Below are positions 1-10,562 of a DNA stretch of 64,000 nucleotides, piece by piece. A program made the position numbers and the translations under genes. This DNA comes from Crambe crambe (lineage: Eukaryota; Porifera; Demospongiae; Poecilosclerida; Crambeidae). Location of the stretch: the NCBI GenBank assembly GCA_963924555.1, contig OZ004589.1, forward strand, positions 4,526,001 to 4,590,000, written 5' to 3'. The notes beneath the pieces are model-generated. The model was given only the letters and a program-made list of their open reading frames with translations. It did not search any database and was not told the DNA's origin. The first letter of the stretch is position 1. The number at the start of each line of letters is the position of its first letter.

Positions 1-345
1 TTTTGCCATCTGTTATAATTATTGTCATTATTACAAGTAATATCAGAATAATTTCATGCTTTTATCAGAAAGTGCACAAACCCCCCCTTTTCGGTGCTAC
101 GTAAGCCACTCTACTAATTACAAGTAGCTAATAAGTAAAGGAAAACATTTCTGTGTAATGAAAAAAAAATATTAAGCAAGCATAGGTAGGGACGAAGGAA
201 TTAATCTTTGTTCCATAATTATATCCAGCTAGCTGAGAATCTGTTACACAAAGGTGTGCTATGCCATTGTGGTGGCTAGCTCTATCTGTGACATATGTGA
301 AGCTACAACCAGTTACATACCACAAACTCATACATTATGCATGAA
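1..345. repeat. Relic of a GPCR 3' flank with a foldback arm
   Basis: The opening TTTTGCCATCTGTTATAATT and the following sequence through the TTACACAAAGGTGTGCTATG motif match 10385-10660, the region just downstream of the intact GPCR. The window therefore probably starts just after another family B copy. AAGTAAAGGAAAACATTTCTG at about 134 is a foldback-element terminus. The short open frame on the minus strand is not a gene. Confidence 0.55.
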
Positions 346-589
346 AATTAAATGACATGTGCAGTAGAGCACATGGTGACTGAAAAAAAGAAAAGCTGAA
401 TCAGAATCCTCAGCCATCAGGTACATAATTTAAGTCTATGTAGTATAATACACAATAACAACTACTCAGACTCACATTTAGATAGGAAAACCCAATCAAA
501 CCTAAGAATCAACCAACATGGTAGTTTGCACACCAAAAGCCAACAGACTAAGCATGTGTCACTCAAAACAGAAAAAACAACAGGAGACT

Positions 590-725
590 ACAACGACACA
601 GTCCGGACTCCTGTGGGAATGGTCCCGCCCTTTTCATAGCTGGCCATGTCGGGAGACTAATGGGACCGAAACCTATGGTTGGTGAGGATCGAACTGGGTT
701 CTCCCCTGATGACCGGATAAGAAGC
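590..725 (-). mobile_element. Possible tRNA-derived SINE fragment
   Basis: On the minus strand CAGTTCGATCC (near 695-685) resembles a Pol III B box within a T-arm-like setting, preceded by GGTCATCAGGGGAGAACC. The body continues with GGTCCCATTAGTCTCCCGAC. No clear A box is seen and there is no second full copy in the window, so this is a weak call. Confidence 0.25.
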
Positions 726-943
726 TCTTAAAGGAAAATAAGTTCTCAAAGAAAAACTCAAACAACTCAGTAGAATCATCTCACAATCACACTATCTCAA
801 CATAAGTATAGTAATGGTCCTAAAGGTTAATTATTAAGTTAATCTGATTAAATAGGTGACCTCTACCTGTGATAAAACAATGGACAAAGGTCTTACCAAA
901 CTTATACTTTTATGTTTTTCTCCTTTTATTTTTCTTACGATTC

Positions 944-981
<38 letters not shown>
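944..981. repeat. (AC)n microsatellite
   Basis: Uninterrupted CA dinucleotide repeat of about 18 units. It explains the THTHTH stretch in the overlapping short open frame, which is not a gene. Confidence 0.95.
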
Positions 982-983
<2 letters not shown>

Positions 984-1074
984 CTTCTGCTTGCAGCACA
1001 CGTATTCTTCCTCTTGTAAGAGGCCACTTCATCTACTCCTTCCCTGCATCACACTGCCCACTTCTTCCTGTCCT

Positions 1075-1570
1075 GCCACACCTACACCATAGGGATATTA
1101 CCAACCTACACCTACACCATAGGGATATTACCAACCTACACCTACACCATAGGGATATTACCAACCTACACCTACACCATAGGGACATTACTACCTACAC
1201 CTGTATACCATAGGGACATCACACTGTAAAAACAAAAGTGTTTACTGCACACCATTTTGTCCCAATACACACTATTTTGCTTTTGGTGTGTGTATTGGGA
1301 CAATTTAGTGTGCAGTACACACTTTCGTTTTTACAGTGATACTACCTACACCTACACCATAGGGACATTACTACCTACACCTACACCATAGGGACATACT
1401 ACCTACACCTACACCATAGGGACATACTACCTACACCTATACCATAGGGACATTACTACCTACACCTACATACGCCATAGGGACATTACTACCTACACCT
1501 ACATACGCCATAGGGACATTACTACCTACACCTACATACGCCATAGGGACATTACTACCTACACCATACA
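1075..1570. repeat. Minisatellite, about 26-34 base unit
   Basis: About twelve tandem units built around CTACACCATAGGGACATTAC. Early units have GGGATATTACCAAC and later ones ACATACGCCATAGGGACATT, so variants are clustered by position. The same core (ACCATAGGGACATTA) appears at 55250-55268 and a related form at 7420-7440, so it is a dispersed satellite. A foldback element interrupts it at 1222-1338. Confidence 0.9.
1222..1338. mobile_element. 117-base foldback MITE inside the minisatellite
   Basis: Starts CACTGTAAAAACAAAAGTG and ends CACTTTCGTTTTTACAGTG. The two arms of about 51 bases pair nearly fully, with GTCCCAATACACAC mirrored by GTGTGTATTGGGAC around a short centre. Inserted between minisatellite units, so it is younger than the array expansion there. 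Confidence 0.8.
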
Positions 1571-1621
1571 CTGTAAGTGCATGTGTACTACACTTACAGA
1601 CTAAAAACAAAACAGACTTCA

Positions 1622-2110
1622 TAGGCGGTGGAACAGGTCAGGCCAGTCAGGCCTAGGCCTTTGGGAAAAACAATTGTTAAATTCAGTTGCTATCAATCAA
1701 TAACAAAAGAAAGTGTCAAATTGTAGAGCTTCAGTTGTCTGGGGGATTACAATTCAATTTCAGGCCTGACCACTCGAATCTTGCTTCCAACACCTCTGGT
1801 CATTTTGTTGTAGCAAAACAGCAGAAGTTCTTCTGAGTATCTGGTGCCTTGAGTCGTTCCAGTAGACTCCAGTCCAAGTAGCCCAAATGTGTGGGCAGGG
1901 TCATAATGGTCTCGTGCACTGCCCACGCCAAATTAAGTTGGTTCTACCCCCACATGACTTCCCATCCACAATTGAAAGGAGGACCTGGGGACAGACGCTA
2001 CGAAGGGGCATGATTATATGTGAAACGGGCATGTGCATGTAGGCTAGCTCCTGCAGATTATGCTCAAATTTTGCCCAAGATTCTATTCTTTCTATCCCTT
2101 ATTATTCTCT
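1622..2110. mobile_element. hAT-like dispersed repeat remnant
   Basis: Contains GGCGGTGGAACAGGTCAGGC near 1625, a reverse-orientation end GACCACTCGAATCTTGCTTCC near 1767-1790, and the internal GGGCATGTGCATGTAGGCT. The same parts occur at 40510-40628, 33430-33478 and 50957-51180. Termini of the type CAGGSSCGTAGGAAGC suggest a nonautonomous hAT-like family. No transposase frame is present. Confidence 0.45.
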
Positions 2111-2499
2111 CAATTGTACTGACAAAATTAGAAAGATCAATTTTCCCAAGTGTACAGCTACTATACTGATGATAAATTTATTTTTCATTAGCTATACTGA
2201 TTGATAACCTGATAACTTTTCCCAAGTGACTATCAACTAAAACCACACTTTCATTCTCACATGGTGGTCCATCTGCCAACCTACTTGCTATAATATAGAG
2301 CTCACTCTTTGGGAATAATGGGTCAGCTATAGTAGGAAAGGTCATTCCTCTAAAATAGTGATCTTAGTACAAGTGCTATGATTCCCAAAAATGCCAGCAT
2401 GATCTTCTGGAGCCTATTGAACTTCCCTTTTAGCTCACTGAGACGAGTGAAATGTTATAAGATCTCACTGATATATTGTTATTACTATTAATGATCAAT
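1804..2499. other. Spacer upstream of the first family A gene
   Basis: Apart from the repeat remnant up to about 2110, I see AT-rich unique-looking sequence and no supported gene or RNA. Confidence 0.4.
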
Positions 2500-2589
2500 T
2501 AATGTTTGATGATCTATTTGATAGTTTAATGTTTATAACAGTATCACATTAGTCTGGCAATAGCCATAGCAAGCTAGCTAGTTGCAAGC
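2500..2589 (+). promoter_or_regulatory. Conserved 5' element of family A (5'UTR/promoter)
   Basis: The last 50 bases before the ATG (ATTAGTCTGGCAATAGCC, then AGCAAGCTAGCTAGTTGCAAGC) recur almost unchanged upstream of the copies starting at 37043, 43518, 45562, 49889, 52994 and 55790. This shared stretch is outside the coding region, so it is either core promoter/5'UTR carried by duplication or a conserved regulatory site. No TATA box can be assigned with confidence. Confidence 0.45.
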
Positions 2590-4245
2590 ATGAACTGTAA
2601 ACTCTTTTTTGTGTTGTTACTTATTCCTTGCAGTGAGGCCTCAGGAGATATCCAATATCAGGAAGAATCAGAGGTTAAAGAGATGACTTGTCCCACGTGG
2701 TACCACATTAACTCTGCCGGCCAGTGCGAATGTGGTGTACGCTTAGAAAACAGTGTGATGTGTAAGCCAAAAAAGAAAGTTGCCATAGATGCTTGGCTGT
2801 GTATGTCTTTGAGTTATGATAATCGAAGTAAAGTTACAGTTGCAGGAAATTGCATATACAGTCCTTTAGACAGTTTCAACAACGAATTTTTCATTGAACA
2901 GCCCATTGCTGTGACAGAATTGGATAATTTCACTTGTGGCTGGTTGAAGCGAACTGGCCTTTTGTGCAGCCACTGCAGGAATCAGTCACATGGAGTTGCT
3001 ATGCTATCCTACAGGTATGAGTGTGTGGAATGTCTTGGGAGTATCTATGGATGGCTGCTTTATTTCACCCTCGTACTTGTTCCAGTCACGTTATTCTTCC
3101 TCGTCATCATAGTCTGCAATGTTCGTGCAACAGCTGCCCACATGAATGCATTCATATGCATTGTACAGATCTCACTTAACGGCATTAACAGTTTAATAAG
3201 TGGAGTTCATACAAACTTCGATAAAATTGTCGTGACCCTATTTGGTATTTGGAATTTGGATTTTTTTCAGTATACTTTCCCTCCATTCTGCATCGATAAA
3301 AACTACTCGACTTTGAGAGTACTATCATTTGGCTACATCAATGCCTTCTATCCATTAGCACTCCTGATAATCACGTACATTTGTATTGAGTTATACGACA
3401 AGAACTGCCGACTGCTCAGAGCAGTTTGGCTACCTTTTGGATTATGTCTATCTTTCATTCAGAAACATTTGTCTGTAAAACTTCACATAAATGCTAAATT
3501 GAATGTTTTGAATGCATTTGCTAGTTTCATCATCTTAGCATACTGCAAGATATTGTACATAAATTTCGCCCTTCTTAGTTTTACACAGCTCTTTGAGAGC
3601 AATGGATCTCCATTTCCACCAAATGGAACACGATATACTCTCTACAATGCTTCAGTGCCGTACCTTGAAGAAGAGCATAAACCTTACTTCATCCTGGCCT
3701 TTATTGTGCTCCTGGTCTTCAACATCTTTCCAATGCTTCTTCTACTCTTGTACCCCACGAAACCCTTTCAAAAGTTACTCAACTACTTCCCCCGAATGCG
3801 TTGGGATTACCTTCACATATTCATGGACTGTTTTCAAGGTTGTTACAAAAACGGAACTAACAACACTCTGGACTATCGCTACTTCGCTGGACTTTACCTC
3901 CTCATTCGATTCATAAACCACATCAGTAGAGTCCACAGTGATTGGTCGTACACCATCACCATTCAGATAATTCTTTGCCTGACTGTCTCAATTCTGTTTG
4001 GAGTTTTACGACCATACAGAAACGATTTCTATAACAGAGTAGACTGTATGTTCTTTGGATTGCTAACATTGGGCATTGTATGCATATTGTGCAACCAATA
4101 CATTATCCATCTTCGAAACCTTACAGTCATCTTAGGAGTGATTGCAGTGTCATACGCACTCTTGATACTGCTACAGAACTGGACATCAATAGTGTGTCCA
4201 CAAAGTCTCATAGTTAAACTCAAAAAATTCTTCAGCTACATGTAG
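2590..4245 (+). CDS. Family A multi-pass membrane protein with Cys-rich ectodomain, intact copy 1
   Basis: Single open frame of 551 residues, ATG to TAG, with no intron visible. Residues 1-19 look like a signal peptide (MNCKLFFVLLLIPCSEASG). An ectodomain to about residue 150 has Cys at 34, 46, 48, 58, 71, 88, 116, 126, 129, 145 and 148, including CSHC (126-129) and CVEC (145-148), plus N-glycosylation sequons. Eight or nine hydrophobic segments follow, near 151-178, 182-203, 248-268, 305-330, 365-388, 432-445, 456-474, 486-502 and 511-530. A conserved block DCFQGCYKNGTNN (413-425) precedes the sixth. At least a dozen related pieces lie in this window. The start is supported by the same ATG and the same upstream element in other copies. 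I do not recognise a named family. A receptor-like surface protein is inferred from layout only. Confidence 0.85.
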   Translation: MNCKLFFVLLLIPCSEASGDIQYQEESEVKEMTCPTWYHINSAGQCECGVRLENSVMCKPKKKVAIDAWLCMSLSYDNRSKVTVAGNCIYSPLDSFNNEFFIEQPIAVTELDNFTCGWLKRTGLLCSHCRNQSHGVAMLSYRYECVECLGSIYGWLLYFTLVLVPVTLFFLVIIVCNVRATAAHMNAFICIVQISLNGINSLISGVHTNFDKIVVTLFGIWNLDFFQYTFPPFCIDKNYSTLRVLSFGYINAFYPLALLIITYICIELYDKNCRLLRAVWLPFGLCLSFIQKHLSVKLHINAKLNVLNAFASFIILAYCKILYINFALLSFTQLFESNGSPFPPNGTRYTLYNASVPYLEEEHKPYFILAFIVLLVFNIFPMLLLLLYPTKPFQKLLNYFPRMRWDYLHIFMDCFQGCYKNGTNNTLDYRYFAGLYLLIRFINHISRVHSDWSYTITIQIILCLTVSILFGVLRPYRNDFYNRVDCMFFGLLTLGIVCILCNQYIIHLRNLTVILGVIAVSYALLILLQNWTSIVCPQSLIVKLKKFFSYM

Positions 4246-5091
4246 CTATTAGGTAACACTTAGTGATAATTTAGCTAGCACAGTCAGAGTGTGTCATGCA
4301 GTGTGTATTCTTATGGTTTGCCAAGATGCAATCACATATCCTTCTCCTCTTATTATCCCCCCTCCCCTTGATATTGCCCTCCTTGATCTCTAAAGAGATT
4401 ATAAAACAGGTGCTCTTTCAAGTACATCTAGCTATGGCAAATTCAACAGAGCGTTTATTCTGCAACCGAAAGTTGATACTTTGCTTCTGTGTACGTAGCT
4501 AGCTAATTTAAGGGTATCGCATTGAACAAACTTGCATGGATATCACAATAATTTCAGCTATTGTCCGATAGTTTAATATATTTTTAGAAGTGGCATGCAT
4601 GTAAGAAAAGCAGGTGCATATCCTTTGACTAAGGATACAGTCAGTTTTACCTAAGGGGTAAGGAGTAGAAGGGGATGATGACGAGGTGAGGGGAAGGGTG
4701 AGGGCTGGGGTGTGTGAGGGCTGGGGTTGAGGGAAAGGTGGAGGGTTGGAGGAGAAGTTTATATATGGGGGAGAAGGGTAGAAAGATAAGATGAGAGGAT
4801 GAGAGGTAGAAGGGGAAAGAAAAGGAGATGAAAAGATGATCTCTTGAAAAAAAAAACAACTTCATTTCACACAGTAAAACACTTAGCTATGTTATTATGA
4901 GATGCAAAACACCAGTTAATTTGGTATAAAATAATAGAAAATGATGCACCATATTACATAACATAGTTATTTTGACAGAACTGTTTTTACTGTGTAATAA
5001 GGACACTATTTAAAGTCAGAGTTATGAAAAGGAATGCTATCTAGCTATCATAAATAAGTTACATAGGTAGCTATCATAAAAGTGTTCTTAC
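4246..5091. other. Spacer between two convergent family A copies
   Basis: The first 350 bases resemble the 3' flanks after other family A copies (near 39880-40100 and 57540-57720), so the duplicated unit includes its downstream flank. Positions 4650-4855 are a G/A-rich stretch with simple repeats, recalled in weaker form at 40255-40345 and 57885-57945. No convincing gene is seen; the short open frames lie in simple sequence. Confidence 0.5.
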
Positions 5092-6739
5092 CTAAAGAAC
5101 TGTTTTGAGTTTATCTATGAGACTTTGTGGACACACTATTGATATCAAGTTCTGTAGCAGCATCAACAGTGTGTAGGACACTACAATCATTACCAAGAAG
5201 TATTGTAGGACTAAATAATTTCGTAGATGAATGATGTATTCATTGCACAGTACGGATACAGCGTCCAATGTGAGCAATCCAAAGAGTGCACAGTCTAATC
5301 TGTTATAGAAATCATTTCTGTATGGTCGCAAAACTCCAAACAGAATCGAGACTGTCAGGCAAAGAATAGCTCGAATAATCGTGGAATATGACCAATCACT
5401 GTGGATTATACTGATATGATTTATGAGTCGAATGAGGAGGTAAAGTCCAGGGAAGTAGCGATAGTCCAGAGTGTTATTAGTTCCATTTTTGTAACACCCT
5501 TGAAAAAAATCCATGAATATGTGAAGGTAATCCCAACGTATTCGGGGGAAGAAGTTGAGTAACTTTTGAAAGGATTTCGTGGGGTACAAAAGTAGTAGAA
5601 GCATTGGAAAGATGTTGAAGATCAGGAGCACAATAATGGCCAGGATGAAGTAAGGTTTATGCTCTTCTCCGAGGTACGGCACTGAAGCATTGTAGAGAGT
5701 ATATCGTGTTCCTCTTGATGGAAATGGAGATCCATTGCTCTCAAAGAGTTGCGTAGGACTAAGAAGGACAAAATTTGTGTACAATATCTTGCAGTAGGCT
5801 AAGATGATGAAAGTAGCGAATGCATTCAAGACATTCAATTTAGCATTTATGTGAAGTTTCACAGACAAATACTTCTGAATGAAAGACAGACATGATCCAA
5901 AAGGTAGCCAAACTGCTCTGAACAGTCTGTAGTTCTTGTCGTATAACTGAATGCAAATGTATGTGATTATCAGGAGAACTAGTGGATAGAATGCATTGAT
6001 GTAGCCAAATGATAATACTCTCAAAGTTGAGTAGTTTTTATCAATGCAGAATGGAGGGAAAGTATACTGAAAAAAATCCAAATTCCAAATACCAAATAGG
6101 GTCGCAATAAATTTTTCAAAGTTTGTATGAACTCCACTTATTAGCCTGTTGATGGTGTAGAGTGTGATCTGTACAATGCATATGAATGCATTCAAGTGGG
6201 CTGCTGTTGCACAAATATTGCAGACTATGATGACGAGGAAGAATAACGTGACTGGAACAAGTACAAGGGCGAAATAAAGCAGCCATCCATAGATACTCCC
6301 CAGACACTCTGCACACTCATAACTGTAGGATAGCACAGCAACTCCATGTGACTGATTCCTGCAATGACTGCACAAAAGGCCAGTTCGATTCAACCAGCCA
6401 CAAGTGAAATTATCCAACTCTGTCACAGCAATGGGCTGCTCGATAAAATAATCATTGTTGGCACTGCCTAAAGGACTGTATATGCAATTTCCTGCAACTG
6501 TGACTTTACTTTTATTATCGTAACTCATACACGTCCAGGCAATAGTAGCAACTTTCTTATTTGGCTTACATATCACTTTTTATCTCCCAAGCGTACACCA
6601 TATTCACACTGGCCAGCAGAGTTAGTGTGGTACCATGTGGACGTGGAACAGGTCATCTCTTTAACCTCTGATTCTTGATATCTCCTGAGTCCACACTACA
6701 AAGAATAAGTAGCAACACACAAAAGAGTTGAAAATCCAT
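5092..6739 (-). pseudogene. Family A copy, open over most of its length but broken near the N-terminus
   Basis: From 6576 down to 5092 the frame is open for 494 residues and matches the intact copies from the CKPNKK region through all membrane segments to the C-terminus. The normal ATG is at 6739 with a recognisable signal peptide. Compared with intact copies there is a short deletion after GDI (the QYQE part) and a small length change just before the MICKPNKK stretch, so the first 60 codons are out of frame. Either a recent pseudogene or a gene rescued by an unseen splice. It faces the 2590-4245 copy tail to tail. Confidence 0.75.
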
Positions 6740-6779
6740 GGTACATAATTTGCAAGCTGCTATTTTTATACTGTTTCAA

Positions 6780-7265
6780 ACAGTACAGGAGGACACGGAT
6801 AATGTTACCATGTACATGTGCAGTAGCATATGGTTTCCTATCCTGCTATCATATCCATAGTATAGTGCAATTAACTAGATACACTCAAGAAGCATTAATA
6901 ACAATAACAATAATCAATAAAATTTCAAAAATAAGCACACTTGATGTATACATCTGCATAGGTTTACCTTGAAAGAGCAGAGCTATACATATTCGTAATG
7001 GTCCTTTTCTTATGGTGAGTGGGCAAGCCTATGTAGCTATAACTATATAGCTAGGATACCCCAGGACGTGAATTCATCCCCACCCATACAGCATGAGATA
7101 CGCACTCAGCATTGTCAAATAGGGAGTGCATTCATGTAGCAATACTGTAGCTATGCTCTTTCAGTATAACCATGGGATACCATGTGTGTTTATAGTTATC
7201 GTTATTGCTATCAGCTAATGGTTGATTGAGTATATCTAACTAATAGCATGCATGTTTATCAGTTA
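6780..7265. other. Intergenic spacer, no gene seen
   Basis: AT-rich sequence. Near 7156-7190 it contains the upstream block GCTCTTTCAGTATAACCATG, which also occurs at about 50890 and in partial form at 52470 and 55590. It belongs to the duplicated 5' flank of family A. Confidence 0.4.
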
Positions 7266-7269
7266 TTAA

Positions 7270-7325
7270 CAGTATCAGTGTGTAGAAGAAACAACACACA
7301 TTAGTCTGGCAATAGCTAGTAAGTT
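7270..7325 (+). promoter_or_regulatory. Orphan family A 5' element
   Basis: GTGTAGAAGAAACAACACAC followed by ATTAGTCTGGCAATAGC matches the element directly upstream of intact family A genes at 52930-52990 and 55725-55789. Here no gene body follows; the sequence runs into a purine tract. It looks like a leftover promoter of a deleted copy. Confidence 0.5.
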
Positions 7326-7442
7326 GTAATTATTTATATGGATTGAAGGTGACCACTAGGCAAAACCAATAACACACTCTAAGTATATTAGGCAAAATAC
7401 CACCCATTTCTGGTATAACCACAGGGACATTACCCATTTCTG

Positions 7443-7799
7443 GTGGGAAGGAAGGGAGGGGAAGGAAGGGAGGGGAAGGGAGGGGAAGGAAGGGAGGGGA
7501 AGGGAGGGAAAGGAAGGGAGGGGAAGGGAGGGGAAGGGAGGGGAAGGAAGGGAGGGGAAGGGAGGGGAAGTTGAAGGGAGGGGAAGGAAGGGAGGGGAAG
7601 GAAGGGAGGGGAAGGGAGGGGAAGGAAAGGAGGGGAAGGAAGGGAGGGGAAGGAAGGGAGGGGAAGGAAAGGAGGGGAAGGAAGGGAGGGGAAGGAAGGG
7701 AGGGGAAGGGAGGGGAAGTTGAAGGGAGGGGAAGGAAGGGAGGGGAAGGAAGGGAGGGGAAGGAAGGGAGGAGAAGGAGGAGGAGGGAAAGGAAAGGGA
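7443..7799. repeat. Long polypurine (GGGAAGGAAGGGA) tract
   Basis: About 350 bases made almost only of G and A, built from GGGAAGGAAGGGA and GGGGAAGGGA units. It has two identical GTTG interruptions, at about 7570 and 7718, giving a higher-order period near 148 bases. Mirror-symmetric polypurine sequence of this length can form triplex (H-DNA). The long open frames on both strands here are an artefact of the low complexity. Confidence 0.85.
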
Positions 7800-8189
7800 G
7801 GAAAAATAAAGAAATAAAAATAATTAACTCTAGGAGATGACTGATCACAACCATGGCATTATAGACTTTCTCCACATTACTCTCTCCTATAACAAAAGAC
7901 TGCCACATGATGCTCACATGAAAGTCATGTGACCTACCTTCAGCTACATCAACAGTCAAGGTGGCTCCATAGGTAGGAGCAGTTGATATTTGCTCAATGA
8001 ATATAGGGTAATAACCTGGTTATCACAATGAACAAACTGTTCAAGTACTCCTTGGACGATAACCATGGAAATCACAATGTTATTTGAAGTGCTTTACTCA
8101 GTGAATCTAAGTTCAAAATAATAAGAAAAAAACCATTTGTACACCTAGTGATAGTTATACGTAGCTAAAGTTGGCTAGCTAGATTTTTA

Positions 8190-8990
8190 GTGCTTCTACT
8201 AGCTTGTAGTGAGGGCTCAGGAGATATATCAGGGAGAATCAGAGGTTAAAGAGATGACCTGTCCCACACTAACTCTATTGGTAAGTGTATGCTTGAGAAA
8301 CAAAGTGATATGTAAGCCAAATAAGAAAGTTGCTGGCTGTGTATGAGTTATGATAATAAAAGTAAAGTCACAGTTGCAGGGAAATGTTTAATCAGTCCTT
8401 TAGACAGCTTCAACATATTTCATCGAGCAGCCTGCTGTGACCGAATTTGTGGTTGGTTGAATTGAACTGGCCTTTTGTGCAGTCAGTCACATGGAATTGC
8501 TCTGCTATCCAACAAGTATGAGTGTATGGAATATCTGGGGAGAATCTATGGATGGCTGCTTTATTTCACCCTTGAACTTGTTCCAGTCACATTATTCTTC
8601 TTGTCATTATAGCCTGCAACATTAGTGCAACAGCAGCTAGCCCATATGAATGCACTGAACAGATCACACTCTATGCCATTAACAGTAACATATGTACATT
8701 TGCATTGAGTTATACAACAAGAACTACTGACTGCTCAGAGCAGTTTGGTGGATTATGTCTATTCTTCATTCATGTCAGTGAAATTTCACATAATAATAAT
8801 GTTAAATTGAATGTCATCTTAGCATAATGCAAGATATTTCGCCTTTCTTAGTCCTATCTCCATTTCTACCGAGTGGAACATGATATACTCTCTACAGCGC
8901 ATATCTCAAAGAAGAGCATAAGCCTTATTTCATCCTGGCCATTATTGTGCTCCTGGTATTCAACATCTTTCCAATGGTTCTTCTCCTATC
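8190..8990 (+). pseudogene. Strongly decayed family A copy
   Basis: Pieces of family A follow in order: the end of the signal peptide (GAGGGCTCAGGAGATAT), the CKPNKK region, the AGKC region, the LYFTL membrane segment, the ELYNKNY region and the EEHKPYFILAIIVLLVFNIF segment. Many deletions and frame changes separate them. It retains too little to encode a protein. Its 3' end is fused to a GPCR fragment (next entry). Confidence 0.75.
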
Positions 8991-9055
8991 TTGGATAGCT
9001 TCCATCTTGCTCATCCTCCTGATTATTGGATGGCTACACTTTGCTTATAGCAGCA
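8985..9055 (+). pseudogene. GPCR TM4 fragment fused to the family A relic
   Basis: TCCTATCTTGGATAGCTTCC and the following GGATGGCTACACTTTGC match TM4 and the loop after it in the family B GPCRs (9718-9788). The fragment begins in the middle of the family A phrase FNIFPMVLL. The join is at a shared CTTCTCCT-like stretch, suggesting microhomology. Confidence 0.6.
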
Positions 9056-9244
9056 TTCATACAGCATAGTGTTATTAGCTATCAATTAGCATCTCAAATA
9101 TTACGATATTTAGCCTTGCGTGATTGACTCGATGTGTTGAATAACATCTCCAAAAGTTACACTCCTCTGCTAGCCTACAATCAATCAGTAACTTAGAAGG
9201 TTCTTCGATCATCATTATCAACTGTGAATAATAGCTACGTAATC

Positions 9245-10303
9245 ATGAGTGGTGCTGATCTCTTCAATATCACCAGTAATGACACCACATGTGTGGCACG
9301 CAACATTCAAGGTTCTGTCCTACTCCCGTTCAACGAAAGTGCATCAATAGTGGTGAAAATCATCCAAGCCTTTCATTCCTTCCTCGTCCTGATCTGTGGT
9401 ATTTTACTTAATTCAATGGTTCTTTTTGTCGTGGGAAAGTTCAAGAAACTCCAGACTCCATCATTTTCCATTGGTCTCCAAGTTGTGGTACTTGACTTGA
9501 TGTTAGCACTGATTCAAATATTTGTACTTACCTCCATTATAGCAGGCAGCTGGCCATTTGGCGAGGCCTTGTGTGCAATTGTTGGTTTTATCGTTCAATT
9601 AACTGGACTCACAAGGACCTTCTTGATGCTTGTGCTGGTAATTGATCGTTTTCTTTCTGTCTTTTCCCCTTTCCTTTATCCAAAGTATGATTCCAAAATC
9701 ATAGTGTGCCTTTCACTCCTATCTTGGATAGCTTCCATCTTGCTCCTCATTCCTCCTTTCCCTGGATTGTTGGACTGCTACACTTTCTTGTCAACATCTT
9801 GGATTTGTAACCTTTCTAGTTCATGTAACAGGAAATGTGTAGCATTCATCAACATCTACTTTGGTTTAATAATTGCACCTTTGACGATACTTCCCCTCAT
9901 TCTCTATATCATACTCTACTGTAAAGCAAAGAAGATAAAAAATTCATCCATTGCAGTGTCTAGCAATCCAAGTGAAGGTGAAGCTAAGAGGAGAAGGAAT
10001 CAAGTTACTATCACTTTCTTTCTGCTATTCATCACTTTGTTTGTAGTGATTGTACCATCCGTTGGAATTAGTGTCATTATACGCTCTTTTATTCAGTCAA
10101 TAGGAAGCACATCAACTCTTGTGCATTCTCTGCTGATAGTTAGCAGCTCAATGGTCACTTTTCTGGTGATTACAGATCCAATAGTGATCATGCGCAATAG
10201 TGATATCAGAGAAGCACTATCTAAAATCAAAGGCACCCTGATTCCAAAAATGTGTCCTTCTATCAACGATCACCAAGATGCTGATGGCAGTCATAGCTAC
10301 TGA
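9245..10303 (+). CDS. Rhodopsin-like (class A) GPCR, family B, intact copy
   Basis: Single exon; the first in-frame ATG is at 9245 and gives 352 residues (the frame is open a little further upstream without an ATG). Class A marks: TM1 GILLNSMV with N56, TM2 D84, ECL1 W103 and TM3 C110 in SWPFGEALC, DRF (134-136) in place of DRY, TM4 W161, a basic third loop (KAKKIK, KRRR), and TM7 ITDPIVIMRN with DPIVI (311-315) where NPxxY is usual, followed by an amphipathic helix 8 (SDIREALSKI). The N-tail has NIT and NDT sequons. TM6 lacks the usual CWxP. A plasma-membrane receptor coupled to G proteins is the family role; the ligand is unknown. Closely similar to 25541-26620 and 23267-24380. Confidence 0.9.
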   Translation: MSGADLFNITSNDTTCVARNIQGSVLLPFNESASIVVKIIQAFHSFLVLICGILLNSMVLFVVGKFKKLQTPSFSIGLQVVVLDLMLALIQIFVLTSIIAGSWPFGEALCAIVGFIVQLTGLTRTFLMLVLVIDRFLSVFSPFLYPKYDSKIIVCLSLLSWIASILLLIPPFPGLLDCYTFLSTSWICNLSSSCNRKCVAFINIYFGLIIAPLTILPLILYIILYCKAKKIKNSSIAVSSNPSEGEAKRRRNQVTITFFLLFITLFVVIVPSVGISVIIRSFIQSIGSTSTLVHSLLIVSSSMVTFLVITDPIVIMRNSDIREALSKIKGTLIPKMCPSINDHQDADGSHSY

Positions 10304-10384
10304 ACTGGCTGAATATTACATGTAAATCCCCCCAGCATTAACTATCAGCACAAGTTGCATATAGTTATTTTAAATTGCTTGAAA

Positions 10385-10489
10385 TTTTGCCATCAGTTAT
10401 AATTATAAGTAAACTGAATAATACCAGCAACATTAATTATTACAAGTAGTTAATACAAGTAAAGGAAACATTTCTGTGTATAGCTACAC

Positions 10490-10562
<73 letters not shown>

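Noticed and set aside
856-1092. 78-codon frame with THTHTH
   Set aside because: It covers a CA microsatellite.
1437-1622. Repeat protein with GVGSNVPMAYV units
   Set aside because: It is a translation of the minisatellite; the unit length varies and breaks the frame elsewhere in the array.
7330-7959. Long open frames on both strands (209 and 89 codons)
   Set aside because: They lie over the polypurine tract; the LPSFPSLP and GREGKE repeats are simple sequence, not protein.
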